Below, piece by piece: positions 38,059 through 47,189 of a stretch of 64,000 bases of DNA; the first letter of the stretch is position 1; each line of letters opens with the position of its first letter. Origin of the DNA: Sphingobium sp. (GTDB lineage: Bacteria > Pseudomonadota > Alphaproteobacteria > Sphingomonadales > Sphingomonadaceae); assembly GCA_020446425.1 (NCBI GenBank), contig JAGRES010000003.1, forward strand, positions 1 to 64,000, written 5' to 3'. A program made the translations under genes and the position numbers. Under the pieces are notes generated by a model. The model made no database searches. It saw only the letters and a program-made list of their open reading frames with translations, and was not told the DNA's origin.

Positions 38059-39174
38059 TCACGCGAGTACATCCTCGGCAGGTACATAATCATAGCCCAG
38101 GTCGCGCGCGACCGGCTCACAGGTAACCTTGCCGCCACTGACATTCAACCCTGCGCGCAGATGCACGTCGCGGCGCAAGGCTTCCTTCCAGCCAAGGTCG
38201 GCAATGCTGAGCGCATGCGGCAATGTGACGTTGTTGAGCGCATAGGTCGATGTACGCGCGACTGCGCCCGGCATGTTGGCGACGCAATAATGCACAATGC
38301 CGTCAACCGTATAGATCGGCTCGGCATGGGTCGTGGCATGCGACGTTTCAAAGCAGCCGCCCTGATCAATCGCCACATCGACCAGCACCGCACCGGGCTT
38401 CATCGTTTTCAGCATGTCGCGGGTGATGAGCTTGGGCGCAGCAGCGCCGGGGATCAGCACAGCGCCAATAACAAGGTCCGCATCCTTGATCGCATCGGCG
38501 AGATTGGCCTTGCTGGAAAAGCGGGTGCTCGCACGGCTTTCAAAATGGGTCGCGAGACGTTCCAGCACATCGGGGTTGCGATCGAGGATGGTGACGTTCG
38601 CCCCCATGCCCGCCGCCATCTGCGCCGCATTGAAGCCCACGACACCGCCGCCGATGACAATGACATTCGCGGGAAGCACGCCCGGTACACCGCCGAGCAG
38701 AACACCACGCCCGCCATGCTCTTTCTGCAAGGCCGTAGCCCCGGCCTGAATAGACATACGGCCCGCCACCTGGCTCATCGGCTTGAGCAGGGGCAACCCG
38801 CCCTGCGCATCGGTTACGGTTTCATAGGCAATGCATACCGCGCCCGATTTGACCAGATCCTTCGTCTGCTCCGGGTCGGGGGCAAGATGCAAATAGGTGT
38901 ATAGGATTTGCCCTTCGCGCAGCATGGCGCGCTCGACCGCCTGAGGCTCCTTCACCTTCACGATCATATCACAGCGCTCGAATATCTCCGCCGCGCTCTT
39001 GCAAATGCTGGCACCGGCAACGCGATAATCATCGTCGCTTGCGCCGATGCCCAGCCCTGCGCCCGCCTCGACCAGCAACTCATGACCATGGGCGACCAGT
39101 TCCTCGACACTTTCCGGCGTCAGGCCGACGCGATATTCGTGGTTCTTGATCTCCTTGACGGTTCCAACGCGCAT
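38059..39174 (-). CDS. ald: Alanine dehydrogenase
   Basis: 371 residues from ATG 39174, exactly the usual length; AGGAAGA lies upstream and a longer reading adds seven atypical residues. It converts L-alanine and NAD to pyruvate, ammonia and NADH. The N-terminal [19 protein letters not shown], the catalytic Lys/His region ([17 protein letters not shown]) and the NAD motif [15 protein letters not shown] are all present. It is divergent from an Lrp/AsnC-type regulator, a classic pairing in which the regulator senses alanine and activates ald. Confidence 0.96.
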   Translation of the reverse strand: MRVGTVKEIKNHEYRVGLTPESVEELVAHGHELLVEAGAGLGIGASDDDYRVAGASICKSAAEIFERCDMIVKVKEPQAVERAMLREGQILYTYLHLAPDPEQTKDLVKSGAVCIAYETVTDAQGGLPLLKPMSQVAGRMSIQAGATALQKEHGGRGVLLGGVPGVLPANVIVIGGGVVGFNAAQMAAGMGANVTILDRNPDVLERLATHFESRASTRFSSKANLADAIKDADLVIGAVLIPGAAAPKLITRDMLKTMKPGAVLVDVAIDQGGCFETSHATTHAEPIYTVDGIVHYCVANMPGAVARTSTYALNNVTLPHALSIADLGWKEALRRDVHLRAGLNVSGGKVTCEPVARDLGYDYVPAEDVLA

Positions 39175-39204
39175 ATCTCTTCCTCGGTCACCCATATCTT
39201 CGCG

Positions 39205-39217
39205 GGGATTTTATCCC
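39205..39217. promoter_or_regulatory. Palindromic operator 1, GGGAT-N3-ATCCC
   Basis: A 13-bp perfect palindrome (GGGATTTTATCCC), 31 bases upstream of the ald ATG. It shares both arms with the second site at 39267-39279. Centres are 62 bases apart, about six helical turns, a spacing expected for a multimeric Lrp/AsnC regulator wrapping the DNA. Confidence 0.65.
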
Positions 39218-39266
39218 GAAATGCGCGCAAATACGTCCCGAAGTCGGTTGCCTTTGCTGAATTATC

Positions 39267-39279
39267 GGGATATAATCCC
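39267..39279. promoter_or_regulatory. Palindromic operator 2, GGGAT-N3-ATCCC
   Basis: GGGATATAATCCC, with the same arms as the site at 39205-39217. It is followed by an A+T-rich stretch with TATAAT at 39287-39292, so it sits in the core promoter of the Lrp-type gene and may mediate autoregulation. Confidence 0.65.
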
Positions 39280-39310
39280 TTTATATTATAATTATTATGG
39301 ATTTTATTGC

Positions 39311-39769
39311 GTGGATAGAATTGATGTAAGGATATTATCCGAGCTTCAGAAAGACTCGAATCGTTCCGTAGCGGAGCTGGGAGAAACGGTCGGGCTGAGC
39401 AGCTCCGCCTGTCACCGGAGAATCCGCGCACTCGAAGACAGTGGCGTTATCGCAGGCTATGGCGCGCATATCGAAGCCGCAGCCGCCGGAATCGGCGTAC
39501 ATGCCCGTATCGACATCACGCTCGACAACCAGAGCCGCGCCTGCATGGAGCGCTTCGAGGAAGCCGTGCAGCGCTATGACGAAATACTGGAATGCGATCT
39601 GGTGTCCGGCGAAGCCGACTACCGCCTGCGCGTATCAGCGCGCGATCTGGCGGATTTCGATGACATTCATCGCCGCTGTCTGGCCGAATTGCCCGGCGTT
39701 TCCGCCATGCATACCAGTTTCGTGCTGAGACCCATCAAGCCCTGGCGCGGCTATTCCCTGCGGCAATAG
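39311..39769 (+). CDS. Lrp/AsnC-family transcriptional regulator (probable ald regulator)
   Basis: 152 residues, the family's normal length, from a GTG at 39311; the frame continues upstream but through the ald promoter. The N-terminal helix-turn-helix begins VDRIDVRILSELQKDSNR and continues SVAELGETVGLSSSACHRRI; the RAM ligand-binding domain follows (about residues 65-145). Divergence from ald and the two palindromes between them support an AldR-like role in alanine sensing. The start has only a weak ribosome-binding site. Confidence 0.9.
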   Translation: MDRIDVRILSELQKDSNRSVAELGETVGLSSSACHRRIRALEDSGVIAGYGAHIEAAAAGIGVHARIDITLDNQSRACMERFEEAVQRYDEILECDLVSGEADYRLRVSARDLADFDDIHRRCLAELPGVSAMHTSFVLRPIKPWRGYSLRQ

Positions 39770-39884
39770 GCGCAAACTCCCAAATCTCGCTTTGCAGCGA
39801 CAAACCGCACCTCTTCTGAGGCGGACCAGATGGTTTCTCGGAAACTTTCCCGGAGCCATTGGTTAATAGTCTGAGGAAGTTGAA

Positions 39885-40358
39885 ATGAATAACCCTATCG
39901 AGAAAGAGATGTGGGAGGCGATGGCCGAAAGCCCGTTTCTCATGCTGCAGCTTCAAAATGCCAGTGAGCACGCAGTACCCATGACCGTCCAGCTGGACAA
40001 AGACGCCGATGGTGCGGTCTGGTTTTATACCACGAAGGATAATCGCGTGGCGCGTGGCGGCCCGGCAATGGCGCAGTACGTTTCCAGGGACCACAAGCTT
40101 TTTTGCTGCATAGCTGGAACCTTGACCGAAGAAACCGACCCGGCCGCACTTGATCGCCATTGGTCGAATTCGGTGGAATCCTGGTATGATGGCGGGCGTA
40201 ACGACCCCAATCTGCACATTATGCGGTTCGAGCTTGGCGAGGCCGAAATCTGGACCCACGATCCGGGCTTCAAGGGCTGGTTCAAGCTAATGACCGGTCA
40301 GGACGTCTCGCCAGAAGAGGTTGGCGATCACGAAAGGCTCTCCCTGCAATCGGCTTAA
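39885..40358 (+). CDS. Pyridoxamine 5'-phosphate oxidase-related flavin-binding protein
   Basis: 157 residues of the general-stress-protein-26 type split-barrel family. AGGAAG lies seven bases before the ATG. The family binds FMN or related cofactors; its members are linked to stress responses, and the reaction is generally unknown. Visible conserved elements are FLMLQLQ at the start, VWFYTTKDNRVAR, and the tail around WTHDPGFKGWFKLM. The next gene is 33 nt downstream and probably in the same transcript. Confidence 0.85.
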   Translation: MNNPIEKEMWEAMAESPFLMLQLQNASEHAVPMTVQLDKDADGAVWFYTTKDNRVARGGPAMAQYVSRDHKLFCCIAGTLTEETDPAALDRHWSNSVESWYDGGRNDPNLHIMRFELGEAEIWTHDPGFKGWFKLMTGQDVSPEEVGDHERLSLQSA

Positions 40359-40391
40359 ACTATTTTATTCAATCCAACTTAGGAGATGATC

Positions 40392-40619
40392 ATGGGTACA
40401 TTAGCACGCATGGGTTTGCTCGCCGGAGCAGGCGGTTTGCTCTATAACTGGCTGTCCAGGCGCCAGGCGGCGAAGAAACCCGCACCGGTCTTTTCATCGG
40501 GCGTAACGCGCGATGCGGGTCCGGACACACAAAGCGGCATCGACAAAGGCCAATGGGACAAGATCGACGAGCAGGCCGATGAATCTTTTCCGGCCAGCGA
40601 TCCGCCATCCAACTATTAA
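40392..40619 (+). CDS. Small protein with ESFPASDPP C-terminus
   Basis: 75 residues from ATG 40392; AGGAG (40381-40385) is six bases upstream, which favours this ATG over the one at 40386 that abuts the AGGAG. An N-terminal hydrophobic helix (LLAGAGGLLYNWLSRR) may anchor it in the membrane. The acidic tail WDKIDEQADESFPASDPPSNY carries a motif recurring at the ends of small proteins in alphaproteobacteria. Function is unknown. Confidence 0.75.
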   Translation: MGTLARMGLLAGAGGLLYNWLSRRQAAKKPAPVFSSGVTRDAGPDTQSGIDKGQWDKIDEQADESFPASDPPSNY

Positions 40620-40671
40620 CCCGCCAGCATAAACTATGGAAAGCGGCGTCAGGCATCCCCTATAGCGGGGC

Positions 40672-41181
40672 ATGACCGACGCCGCTTCCTTTTGCTTTCC
40701 ACCTGTTGCCGCGCCCGACATCGAAATATTGATACTGGGCAGCCTTCCCGGCGAGGCGTCGCTGGCGCGCGCGCAATATTATGGCCATCCGCGCAACCAG
40801 TTCTGGCGTTTGATCAGCGAGGCGATTCAGGACGCAGAGCTTCCGTTATTGGACTATCAAGACCGGCTCGATCGCCTGCGGCATCACAGGATCGGCCTGT
40901 GGGATGTAGTCGCCAGCGCCGTCAGGCCGGGCAGCCTCGACCAGCATATGCGGGACATTATCTCCAACAGCCTTGCGGATTTTGTGTCGGCTTTTCACAA
41001 TCTGCGGATCATCGGCTTTAATGGCGCCACCGCCAGTAAAATCGGGCAGCGGCAATTACCGGAGTCTCCCGTCAGCGCATCGGGCCACGCTATTGAGGTG
41101 CTTACCCTGCCATCCAGCAGCCCGGCGAACACCATGCGCTATCCGCTCAAGGCGCAGGCATGGCGGCGGCTTACCGCCTGA
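40672..41181 (+). CDS. DNA-deoxyinosine (hypoxanthine) glycosylase, UDG superfamily
   Basis: 169 residues. It removes deaminated bases (hypoxanthine) from DNA to start base-excision repair. Motif 1 is ILILGSLPGEASL with the family's QYYGHPRNQFW following, and motif 2 is LPSSSPANT. These match the HDG branch of the uracil-DNA glycosylase superfamily better than Mug or UdgB. It lies 52 nt after the small protein gene. The product should be cytosolic and monomeric. Confidence 0.88.
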   Translation: MTDAASFCFPPVAAPDIEILILGSLPGEASLARAQYYGHPRNQFWRLISEAIQDAELPLLDYQDRLDRLRHHRIGLWDVVASAVRPGSLDQHMRDIISNSLADFVSAFHNLRIIGFNGATASKIGQRQLPESPVSASGHAIEVLTLPSSSPANTMRYPLKAQAWRRLTA

Positions 41182-41206
41182 TTTGATCTTATGAATTGAG
41201 AGAAAA

Positions 41207-41284
41207 TGGGGCGATCGACGGGATCCGAACCCGCGACCTCCGGTACCACAAACCGGCGCTCTAACCAACTGAGCTACGATCGCC
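41207..41284 (-). tRNA. tRNA-His (anticodon GTG) with encoded G-1
   Basis: Cloverleaf on the - strand: acceptor GCGATCG/CGATCGC, discriminator C73, encoded CCA (41207-41209), anticodon stem CCGGT/ACCGG with loop TTGTGGT, and T loop TTCGGAT. The base before G1 is G (complement of 41284), so the G-1:C73 identity pair of ordinary bacterial tRNA-His is present. Several other alphaproteobacterial groups have lost it. Confidence 0.95.
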
Positions 41285-41383
41285 ACATATATACGCCCTA
41301 CGGGCGGACGGCCAATTAAGCGCGCTATGGCGCAGCGTCAAGCACGCTTTTGGGCCTATCGGCCATGGAACAGCATTTAATAG

Positions 41384-41410
41384 AAAAAGAGCGAGGCCGC
41401 AGCCCCGCTC
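41384..41410 (-). terminator. Rho-independent terminator of hup
   Basis: On the - strand GAGCGGGG pairs with CCTCGCTC (one G-T mismatch), and TTTTT follows (41384-41388 as A on the + strand). It is about 75 bases after the hup stop. Confidence 0.75.
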
Positions 41411-41434
41411 CTGATCTTTCACTCCTCATCGAAG

Positions 41435-41459
41435 AACGGCTGCCTTGAGAGCAGCCGTT
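41435..41459 (-). promoter_or_regulatory. 9-bp hairpin in the hup 3' untranslated region
   Basis: AACGGCTGC (41435-41443) and GCAGCCGTT (41451-41459) form a perfect stem between the hup stop and its terminator. No T-run follows, so it is probably an mRNA 3' structure rather than a second terminator. Confidence 0.45.
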
Positions 41460-41482
41460 AGCATGAGCAGGAATATGGATTA

Positions 41483-41755
41483 TTAGTTGACGGCGTCCTT
41501 GAGGCCCTTGCCCGCCTTGAACTTCGGCTGGGTGGAAGCCTTGATCGTCATGGTTTCGCCAGTGCGCGGGTTGCGACCGGTCGACGCCTTGCGCTTGGTG
41601 ACAGAGAAAGTACCGAAACCGACGAGACGGACTTCGTCGCCTTTCTTGAGCGAACCGGTGATCGCGTCGAATACGCCTTCCACCGCCTTGCCTGCGTCTG
41701 CTTTGCTGAGACCGCTGCTGTCTGCAACTGCGCTGATAAGATCCTGCTTGTTCAT
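41483..41755 (-). CDS. hup: DNA-binding protein HU
   Basis: 90 residues, the standard HU length. The family core FGTFSVTKRKASTGRNPRTG is complete, with the Pro-containing arm that intercalates in the minor groove. It bends and compacts DNA in the nucleoid. It lies 168 nt downstream of lon with its own promoter; lon-hup adjacency is common in proteobacteria. The ORF ends KAGKGLKDAVN as in canonical HU. Confidence 0.96.
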   Translation of the reverse strand: MNKQDLISAVADSSGLSKADAGKAVEGVFDAITGSLKKGDEVRLVGFGTFSVTKRKASTGRNPRTGETMTIKASTQPKFKAGKGLKDAVN

Positions 41756-41811
41756 GCCTTGGGAACCCCCTTGTTAATTGTTAGACGGGAATCGAAAAAA
41801 TCCGGTGCGCC

Positions 41812-41840
41812 ATAAAGGCGTGGAATCTTCCGTCTGTCAA
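41812..41840 (-). promoter_or_regulatory. Probable sigma-70 promoter of hup
   Basis: On the - strand a consensus TTGACA (41840-41835) is followed after 17 bases by CTTTAT (41817-41812). The ATG is 57 bases beyond. The -10 is weak but the -35 is perfect. Confidence 0.5.
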
Positions 41841-41848
41841 AGGGTAAA

Positions 41849-41874
41849 GCACAAAAAAGCCACGATTTTTGCGC
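41849..41874 (-). terminator. A/T-rich hairpin after lon
   Basis: GCGCAAAAA and TTTTTTGTGC on the - strand pair around TCGTGGC, about 50 bases after the lon stop. The right arm itself is the U-run. It is the best candidate for a lon terminator, though the stem is A/U-rich. Confidence 0.35.
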
Positions 41875-41923
41875 TCATCCGTTGTTAATCATGCTCCAGA
41901 ACCGATCAAATGGCGCAAAGTCA

Positions 41924-44332
41924 TCAATGACGCACTGCAGCATCGCCGTCGCCACCCTGGGATGACAGAGGTTGCGCCGCCAGATCGTCATCCTCGGACC
42001 AGTCAATAGGCTCCAGCGCGGACGCCAATGCATGCGCCAGCACCTCATCGACATGGCTGACCGGGATGATTTCCAGGCCGTCCTTGATGTTTTGCGGAAT
42101 CTCCGCGAGGTCCTTCTCGTTTTCCGACGGAATGAGAACCGTCTTGATCCCTCCGCGCAGAGCCGCCAGCAATTTCTCCTTAAGGCCGCCGATAGGCAGC
42201 ACGCGACCGCGCAAAGTGACCTCTCCGGTCATCGCGACATCCTTTCGCACTGGCACACCGGTGAGCGTCGAAACGATGCTGGTGACCATGCCGATACCGG
42301 CCGACGGGCCATCCTTGGGCACCGCGCCTTCGGGAAGGTGGATGTGGATATCCTTGCGGTTGAAGATACTGGGGCGGATGCCATAGCCCGGTGCGCGCGC
42401 TTTCACATAGGAAAAGGCGGCCTGTACCGATTCGGTCATGACCTCGCCCAGCTTGCCGGTCGTCTTGATCTGGCCCTTGCCGGGCACCGTCACAGACTCA
42501 ATGGTGAGCAGCTCGCCACCCACCTCGGTCCAGGCAAGGCCTGTGACCGCGCCGATCTGGTTCTCCTCTTCGCCGACGCCATGGCGGAATTTCCGCACGC
42601 CCGCGAAATCGGAGAGGTTTTCAGGCGTGACCTCGACAGTCTTGACCTCGCCTTCCAATATTTTACGCAGCGCCTTGCGCGCCAGACGCGCCACTTCGCG
42701 CTCCAGTGTGCGTACGCCAGCTTCGCGAGTGTAATAGCGGATCAGGTCGCGCAGCCCCGCCTCGGTGACGGTGAACTCGCCTTCCTTCAGGCCGTGATTT
42801 TCGATCTGCTTGGGCAGCAGGTGACGCTGGGCGATCTCGACCTTCTCATCCTCGGTATAGCCTTCCAGCCGGATGATCTCCATACGGTCGAGCAGCGGCT
42901 GCGGCAGGTTGAGCGAGTTGGCCGTCGTCACGAACATCACATCTGACAGATCGAGGTCGATCTCCAGATAATGGTCCTGGAACTTGCTGTTCTGTTCGGG
43001 GTCAAGCACTTCAAGCAGGGCCGAAGCCGGGTCGCCGCGGAAATCCTGACCCAGCTTGTCGATCTCATCGAGCAGGAACAGCGGGTTCATGCTGCCCGCC
43101 TTCTTGAGGTTCGACACGATCTTGCCGGGCAGCGAACCGATGTAGGTGCGCCGGTGGCCGCGAATCTCCGCCTCGTCGCGCACGCCGCCCAGGGACTGGC
43201 GCACGAATTCACGCCCGCATGCCTTCGCGATACTGCGGCCCAGTGAGGTCTTGCCGACACCTGGAGGACCGACAAGGCACAGGATCGGGCCTTTCAGCTT
43301 GTTGGTGCGCGCCTGCACGGCGAGATATTCGATGATGCGGTCCTTGACCTTGTCGAGTGCGAAATGATCCTCATCCAGGATCTCCTGCGCCTTGACCAGA
43401 TCGTTCTTGACCTTGCTCTTCTTGCCCCAGGGCAGCCCGAGCAGCACGTCGAGATAATTGCGCACCACCGTAGCTTCCGCCGACATGGGCTGCATGGATT
43501 TCAGCTTCTTGAGCTCGGCATTGGCCTTGGTCCTGGCCTCCTTGCTCATCTTGAGCTTTTTGATTTTCTCCTGCAGCTCGGCCAGTTCGTCGGCGTCATC
43601 GCCTTCGGCACCGCCCAGCTCACGCTGGATCGCCTTGAGCTGCTCGTTGAGATAATATTCGCGCTGGGTCTTCTCCATCTGGCGCTTGACCCGACCACGG
43701 ATTTTCTTCTCGACCTGCAATACGCCAAGCTCGCCTTCCATGAATGCGAACACCATTTCCAGCCGCTTGGCCGGATCGGTCTCGGTAAGCAGCGCCTGCT
43801 TGTCGGACACCTTCACATTGATATTGGCGGCCACCGCATCGGCGAGCTTGCCCGCATCCTCAATCTCGCGCAGCTGAACAGGCGTTTCGGCTGGCAGCTT
43901 CTTGTTGAGCTTAGCGTAATTCTCGAACTGATCAGCAACCGAACGCATCAGCGCCGAAGCCTGCGGCCCGCTTGCCGCTTCTTCTGCGACCGGTTCCACC
44001 GTTGCCGTCACGAAACCATTTGCTTCATCGACTTTATCGAGGCGTGCACGTTGCTTACCCTCCACCAGCACACGCACGGTACCGTCGGGCAGCTTGAGGA
44101 GCTGTAACACGGTAGCGATCACGCCCATATCATAGAGCGCATCGCGATCGGGCTCGTCCTCCGCCGGATCGAGCTGAGAGACGAGGAAAATCTCCTTGTC
44201 CGCCTCCATCGCCTTCTCAAGCGCAACTACGCTCTTGTCGCGCCCGACGAACAGAGGAACGATCATCTGCGGGAAAACAACGATATCGCGCAGGGGCAGC
44301 AGCGGGAACTGGGTGGTCAAACTATTCTCCAT
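41924..44332 (-). CDS. lon: ATP-dependent protease Lon
   Basis: 802 residues. The N-terminal substrate-recognition domain starts [20 protein letters not shown]. The AAA+ module has [15 protein letters not shown] (Walker A), FLLDEIDKL (Walker B) and sensor residues. The protease domain has the catalytic Ser677 in [11 protein letters not shown] and the Lys about 43 residues later. It degrades misfolded and regulatory proteins in the cytosol. It is single-gene in its transcript, flanked by ybaB-dnaX upstream and hup downstream. Confidence 0.97.
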   Translation of the reverse strand: MENSLTTQFPLLPLRDIVVFPQMIVPLFVGRDKSVVALEKAMEADKEIFLVSQLDPAEDEPDRDALYDMGVIATVLQLLKLPDGTVRVLVEGKQRARLDKVDEANGFVTATVEPVAEEAASGPQASALMRSVADQFENYAKLNKKLPAETPVQLREIEDAGKLADAVAANINVKVSDKQALLTETDPAKRLEMVFAFMEGELGVLQVEKKIRGRVKRQMEKTQREYYLNEQLKAIQRELGGAEGDDADELAELQEKIKKLKMSKEARTKANAELKKLKSMQPMSAEATVVRNYLDVLLGLPWGKKSKVKNDLVKAQEILDEDHFALDKVKDRIIEYLAVQARTNKLKGPILCLVGPPGVGKTSLGRSIAKACGREFVRQSLGGVRDEAEIRGHRRTYIGSLPGKIVSNLKKAGSMNPLFLLDEIDKLGQDFRGDPASALLEVLDPEQNSKFQDHYLEIDLDLSDVMFVTTANSLNLPQPLLDRMEIIRLEGYTEDEKVEIAQRHLLPKQIENHGLKEGEFTVTEAGLRDLIRYYTREAGVRTLEREVARLARKALRKILEGEVKTVEVTPENLSDFAGVRKFRHGVGEEENQIGAVTGLAWTEVGGELLTIESVTVPGKGQIKTTGKLGEVMTESVQAAFSYVKARAPGYGIRPSIFNRKDIHIHLPEGAVPKDGPSAGIGMVTSIVSTLTGVPVRKDVAMTGEVTLRGRVLPIGGLKEKLLAALRGGIKTVLIPSENEKDLAEIPQNIKDGLEIIPVSHVDEVLAHALASALEPIDWSEDDDLAAQPLSSQGGDGDAAVRH

Positions 44333-44356
44333 ATCGCCACCAATGGGGTGGCCAAC

Positions 44357-44386
44357 CCTATATGTGTTCTATAGCGCAGCATTCAA
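44357..44386 (-). promoter_or_regulatory. Possible lon promoter
   Basis: On the - strand TTGAAT (44386-44381) and TATAGG (44362-44357) are 18 bases apart, 25 bases before the lon ATG. The TTGAA -35 could suit either the housekeeping or heat-shock sigma factor; the sequence alone does not decide. Confidence 0.35.
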
Positions 44387-44473
44387 TATTTCGGGAACCG
44401 CATGCACTGTTTCCTGCACGCATGGGCCAAAAAACTGAATATTATGTTGAGCATATCGGCTCTTCGCCCAAGA

Positions 44474-44797
44474 TCAGAATGGCAGCTTGAACCCCGGAGG
44501 CAGCGGCAAACCGCTTGTCATCTTGCCCATTTCCGCGCCGGAAACCTCATCTGCCTTTTTACGCGCGTCGTTGAATGCGGCGGCTACAAGGTCTTCCAGC
44601 ATCTGCTTTTCCGACGGAGCCAGCAGGCTTTCGTCGATGGAAACGCCGGTTATCCGGCCTTTGGCTGTCGCCCGTACTTTCACGACACCGCCGCCCGAAA
44701 CGCCCTCAACCTCAATCTTGTCGAGATTTTCCTGCGCTTTTTGCAGTTCTTCCTGAACGCGGGTCGCCATGCCCAAAATTTCGTTCAAATCCTTCAT
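44474..44797 (-). CDS. ybaB: YbaB/EbfC nucleoid-associated protein
   Basis: 107 residues from ATG 44797, which overlaps the dnaX stop by 4 nt (ATGA); the longer reading extends into dnaX. It is the small dimeric DNA-binding protein usually found after dnaX. Family features are MKDLNEILGMATRVQEELQ, the Gly-rich VEGVSGGGVVKV and the C-terminal PLPPGFKLPF. The recR gene that often follows is absent here. Confidence 0.94.
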   Translation of the reverse strand: MKDLNEILGMATRVQEELQKAQENLDKIEVEGVSGGGVVKVRATAKGRITGVSIDESLLAPSEKQMLEDLVAAAFNDARKKADEVSGAEMGKMTSGLPLPPGFKLPF

Positions 44798-46452
44798 GCG
44801 CTTTCGCTCCATTTCGCATTTTCATCGACCGGCAGCAATTCGGCGTCCGGAAATGCCGCCTTGGCCGCTTTCATTACGGGTGTGTCGAGTATCGCCGCCT
44901 TGGCGGCGTTTTCATCCACCAGTTCCTGCTCACGCATCGTCAGCGCGCCCTGTTCGTTGGACAATATGACCGACCAGCGCATGCCCGTCGCCTGCTGCAA
45001 TCCGCTTTCCAGCTCACCGGTAAATTCGGCGCGCAACGGATGGGTAAGCCGGATGGACAGCTCCGGCGGTGCGTAACGGACCAGCGCAGCGCAATCATGC
45101 AGCTCATTGGCCAGTGCAGGCCGGCTCTTGTCGAGCACCCTGACAAGAGCGGCAAAATCGGCCGGTGGCTGCGGTGTCGACGGCGCGGCGGGTGTGGAGC
45201 CCTGCGATGTCTGGGCCGTGGCAGGCGCTCCGCCACCGTCCTGAAGCATACGCGCCAGATCGCTCGGATCCGGCATGCTGGCCGCATGAACGATACGCAG
45301 CAGCGCCATTTCGGCCGCTTCCATCGGCATGACGGCGCGCGCGACCTCGTCATGCCCTTTCAACAGCAGCTGCCACAGCCGATGCAGAGGCGCGAAGCCC
45401 AGCTCGCTCGCCCAGTCGGCAAGAGCTTCCTGCTCCTCAGCGGACTGGGTTGGATCGTCACCACGCCGTCCGGCCTTCAGCATCGTCACATTATGCACGA
45501 CTTCCATCAGTCCACGCAGAAGGGACAGTGGCTCGACGCCCAGATCATGCTGTTCCTTCAGCGCCAGCAACATCGCTTGGCTTTCGCCCTGCAAAAGCAG
45601 GCCGAACAGCCGGCGCACCGAGCCCCGGTCCGACAGGCCCAGCATCTCGCGCACCTGATCAGCGGTAACAAGCGTATGATCACCGCCGCCATCCGTCTCG
45701 GCATGGGCTATCGCCTGATCGAGGATCGACAGACCATCACGCGCTGAGCCTTCGGCCGCATGAGCTATCAGGGTCAGGGCATCAGGCTCAGCTCCCACGC
45801 CTTCCGCTTCGACCACATGCGCGAAATGCTTCGTGAGCTGCTCGGCGGATATGCGCCGCAGGTCGAACCGCTGACAACGGGACAGAACCGTGACAGGCAC
45901 TTTGTTCACCTCGGTCGTGGCGAACAGGAATTTCACATGCGCAGGCGGCTCTTCCAGCGTCTTCAAGAGCGCATTGAACGCGTTCTTCGACAACATATGA
46001 ACTTCGTCGATGATATAGACCTTGTAACGCGCGGAAACGGCGGAATAACGCACCGCCTCAATGATCTCACGCACATCATCGACGCCGGTATGGCTGGCGG
46101 CGTCCATTTCTATCACGTCGATATGCCGTCCCTCGGCAATCGCCCTGCACGGCTCGCACTCGCCGCAGGGGTCGATGGTCGGGCCGCCCTGCCCGTCCGG
46201 GCCGATGCAATTCAACGCCTTGGCGATCAGGCGCGCGGTCGATGTCTTTCCCACCCCGCGCACGCCGGTCATCAGGAAAGCGTGGGCCAGCCGCCCGCGT
46301 TTGATCGCATTGCCCAGCGTCTGCACCATCGCATCCTGACCGATCAGCTCACCGAAGGTCTGCGGGCGATATTTGCGCGCCAGCACGCGATAGGCGCTAT
46401 CCGTCGCTACAGCCTCGGGTTTCGGCGGTTCTGGCAGGAATGAATCGGTCAT
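44794..46452 (-). CDS. dnaX: DNA polymerase III gamma/tau subunit
   Basis: 552 residues. Clamp-loader ATPase with Walker A GVRGVGKTSTAR, the four-Cys zinc module (CGECEPCRAI) and the SRC sensor (TVLSRCQRFDLR). Domain III follows, then a linker rich in Ala/Pro/Thr (about residues 395-425) and the tau-like C-terminal domain that contacts the polymerase. An SRP RNA gene lies just upstream, as in many bacteria where ffs adjoins dnaX. It is coupled to ybaB. Confidence 0.96.
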   Translation of the reverse strand: MTDSFLPEPPKPEAVATDSAYRVLARKYRPQTFGELIGQDAMVQTLGNAIKRGRLAHAFLMTGVRGVGKTSTARLIAKALNCIGPDGQGGPTIDPCGECEPCRAIAEGRHIDVIEMDAASHTGVDDVREIIEAVRYSAVSARYKVYIIDEVHMLSKNAFNALLKTLEEPPAHVKFLFATTEVNKVPVTVLSRCQRFDLRRISAEQLTKHFAHVVEAEGVGAEPDALTLIAHAAEGSARDGLSILDQAIAHAETDGGGDHTLVTADQVREMLGLSDRGSVRRLFGLLLQGESQAMLLALKEQHDLGVEPLSLLRGLMEVVHNVTMLKAGRRGDDPTQSAEEQEALADWASELGFAPLHRLWQLLLKGHDEVARAVMPMEAAEMALLRIVHAASMPDPSDLARMLQDGGGAPATAQTSQGSTPAAPSTPQPPADFAALVRVLDKSRPALANELHDCAALVRYAPPELSIRLTHPLRAEFTGELESGLQQATGMRWSVILSNEQGALTMREQELVDENAAKAAILDTPVMKAAKAAFPDAELLPVDENAKWSESA

Positions 46453-46559
46453 CTAGACGGTTCTAGCCGCTGGGCATCGCCATGTCGAAGGAATGGATAG
46501 CAAAAATCCACATGCGCTTCTCCCTGCTACAGGCGCACGGAACCATAATGTAGGAAAAG

Positions 46560-46655
46560 GTAGGAGCCGGAACGACCCGCAGAAACATCACTGTGGCTGC
46601 TTCCGTCAGGACCTGACCAGGTTCGCGAACACTGCGTCCGCCCGACTCCCGCGCG
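46560..46655 (-). ncRNA. ffs: Signal recognition particle RNA (4.5S type)
   Basis: The - strand contains the SRP core GGTCAGGTCCTGACGGAAGC within a stem closed by GGGAGTCGG near 46645 and CCGGCTCC near 46565. The symmetric and asymmetric internal loops bound by Ffh (TCAGG and GGAAGCAG) are intact. The apical tetraloop is UGAC, a URRC-type loop, instead of GGAA. The ends are approximate (about 96 nt). It lies about 107 bases upstream of dnaX. Confidence 0.85.
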
Positions 46656-46721
46656 CCATATGGCGCTCAAGCCCGAGAAATGCAAGTATGGCCCCTTCAC
46701 AAGCCAGTAGCGGAGTGAATC

Positions 46722-47189
46722 ATGCGCCTGTTTCTGTTATGCCTCGCCTTCATGAGCGCAACAGCCACCCCCACAACTGCCGAAGAGCCCGCGCCTGGCC
46801 GGATCACCGGCATGGGCGGCATATTCTTCAAGTCGGAGGATCCTGCCGCGCTTGCCGCATGGTACAGCGACGTGCTGGGCATCAATGTCGAAAGCTGGGG
46901 CGGCGCGATCCTCCCCGCCGACGCACCCGGACATCCGCCCTATACCGTTTGGGGACCGTTCAAGGCCGACACCGATTATTTCCAGCCTTCCACACGCGAA
47001 TTCATGCTCAATTTCGCGGTGGACGATCTCGACGCCTTCATCGCACGGATCGAGGCCAAGGGCGTTACTATTCTCAAGCGCGACGATAGCGACCCCAATG
47101 GCAAATTCGCCTGGATCATGGACCCGCAAGGGCTGAAAATCGAGCTATGGCAGCCCGCTGCTTCGGAAAGCAGCGATCAAACGCCCTGA
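46722..47189 (+). CDS. VOC-superfamily (glyoxalase/bleomycin-resistance-like) protein with signal peptide
   Basis: 155 residues with a short export signal (LLCLAFMSATATPTTAEE) before a single VOC fold. Beta-alpha-beta elements FFKSEDPAALAAWYSDVLGI and DDLDAFIARIEAKGV and the metal-side Glu in KIELWQP are visible. VOC proteins bind a divalent metal and small substrates; exported ones are uncommon, and the substrate is unknown. Its 3' end overlaps the ferredoxin gene on the other strand by 13 bases. Confidence 0.8.
   Translation: MRLFLLCLAFMSATATPTTAEEPAPGRITGMGGIFFKSEDPAALAAWYSDVLGINVESWGGAILPADAPGHPPYTVWGPFKADTDYFQPSTREFMLNFAVDDLDAFIARIEAKGVTILKRDDSDPNGKFAWIMDPQGLKIELWQPAASESSDQTP

Noticed and set aside
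37087-38904. 605-codon + strand frame opposite the aminotransferase and ald
   Set aside because: Antisense to two conserved enzymes and lacking any domain; it also crosses their intergenic gap.
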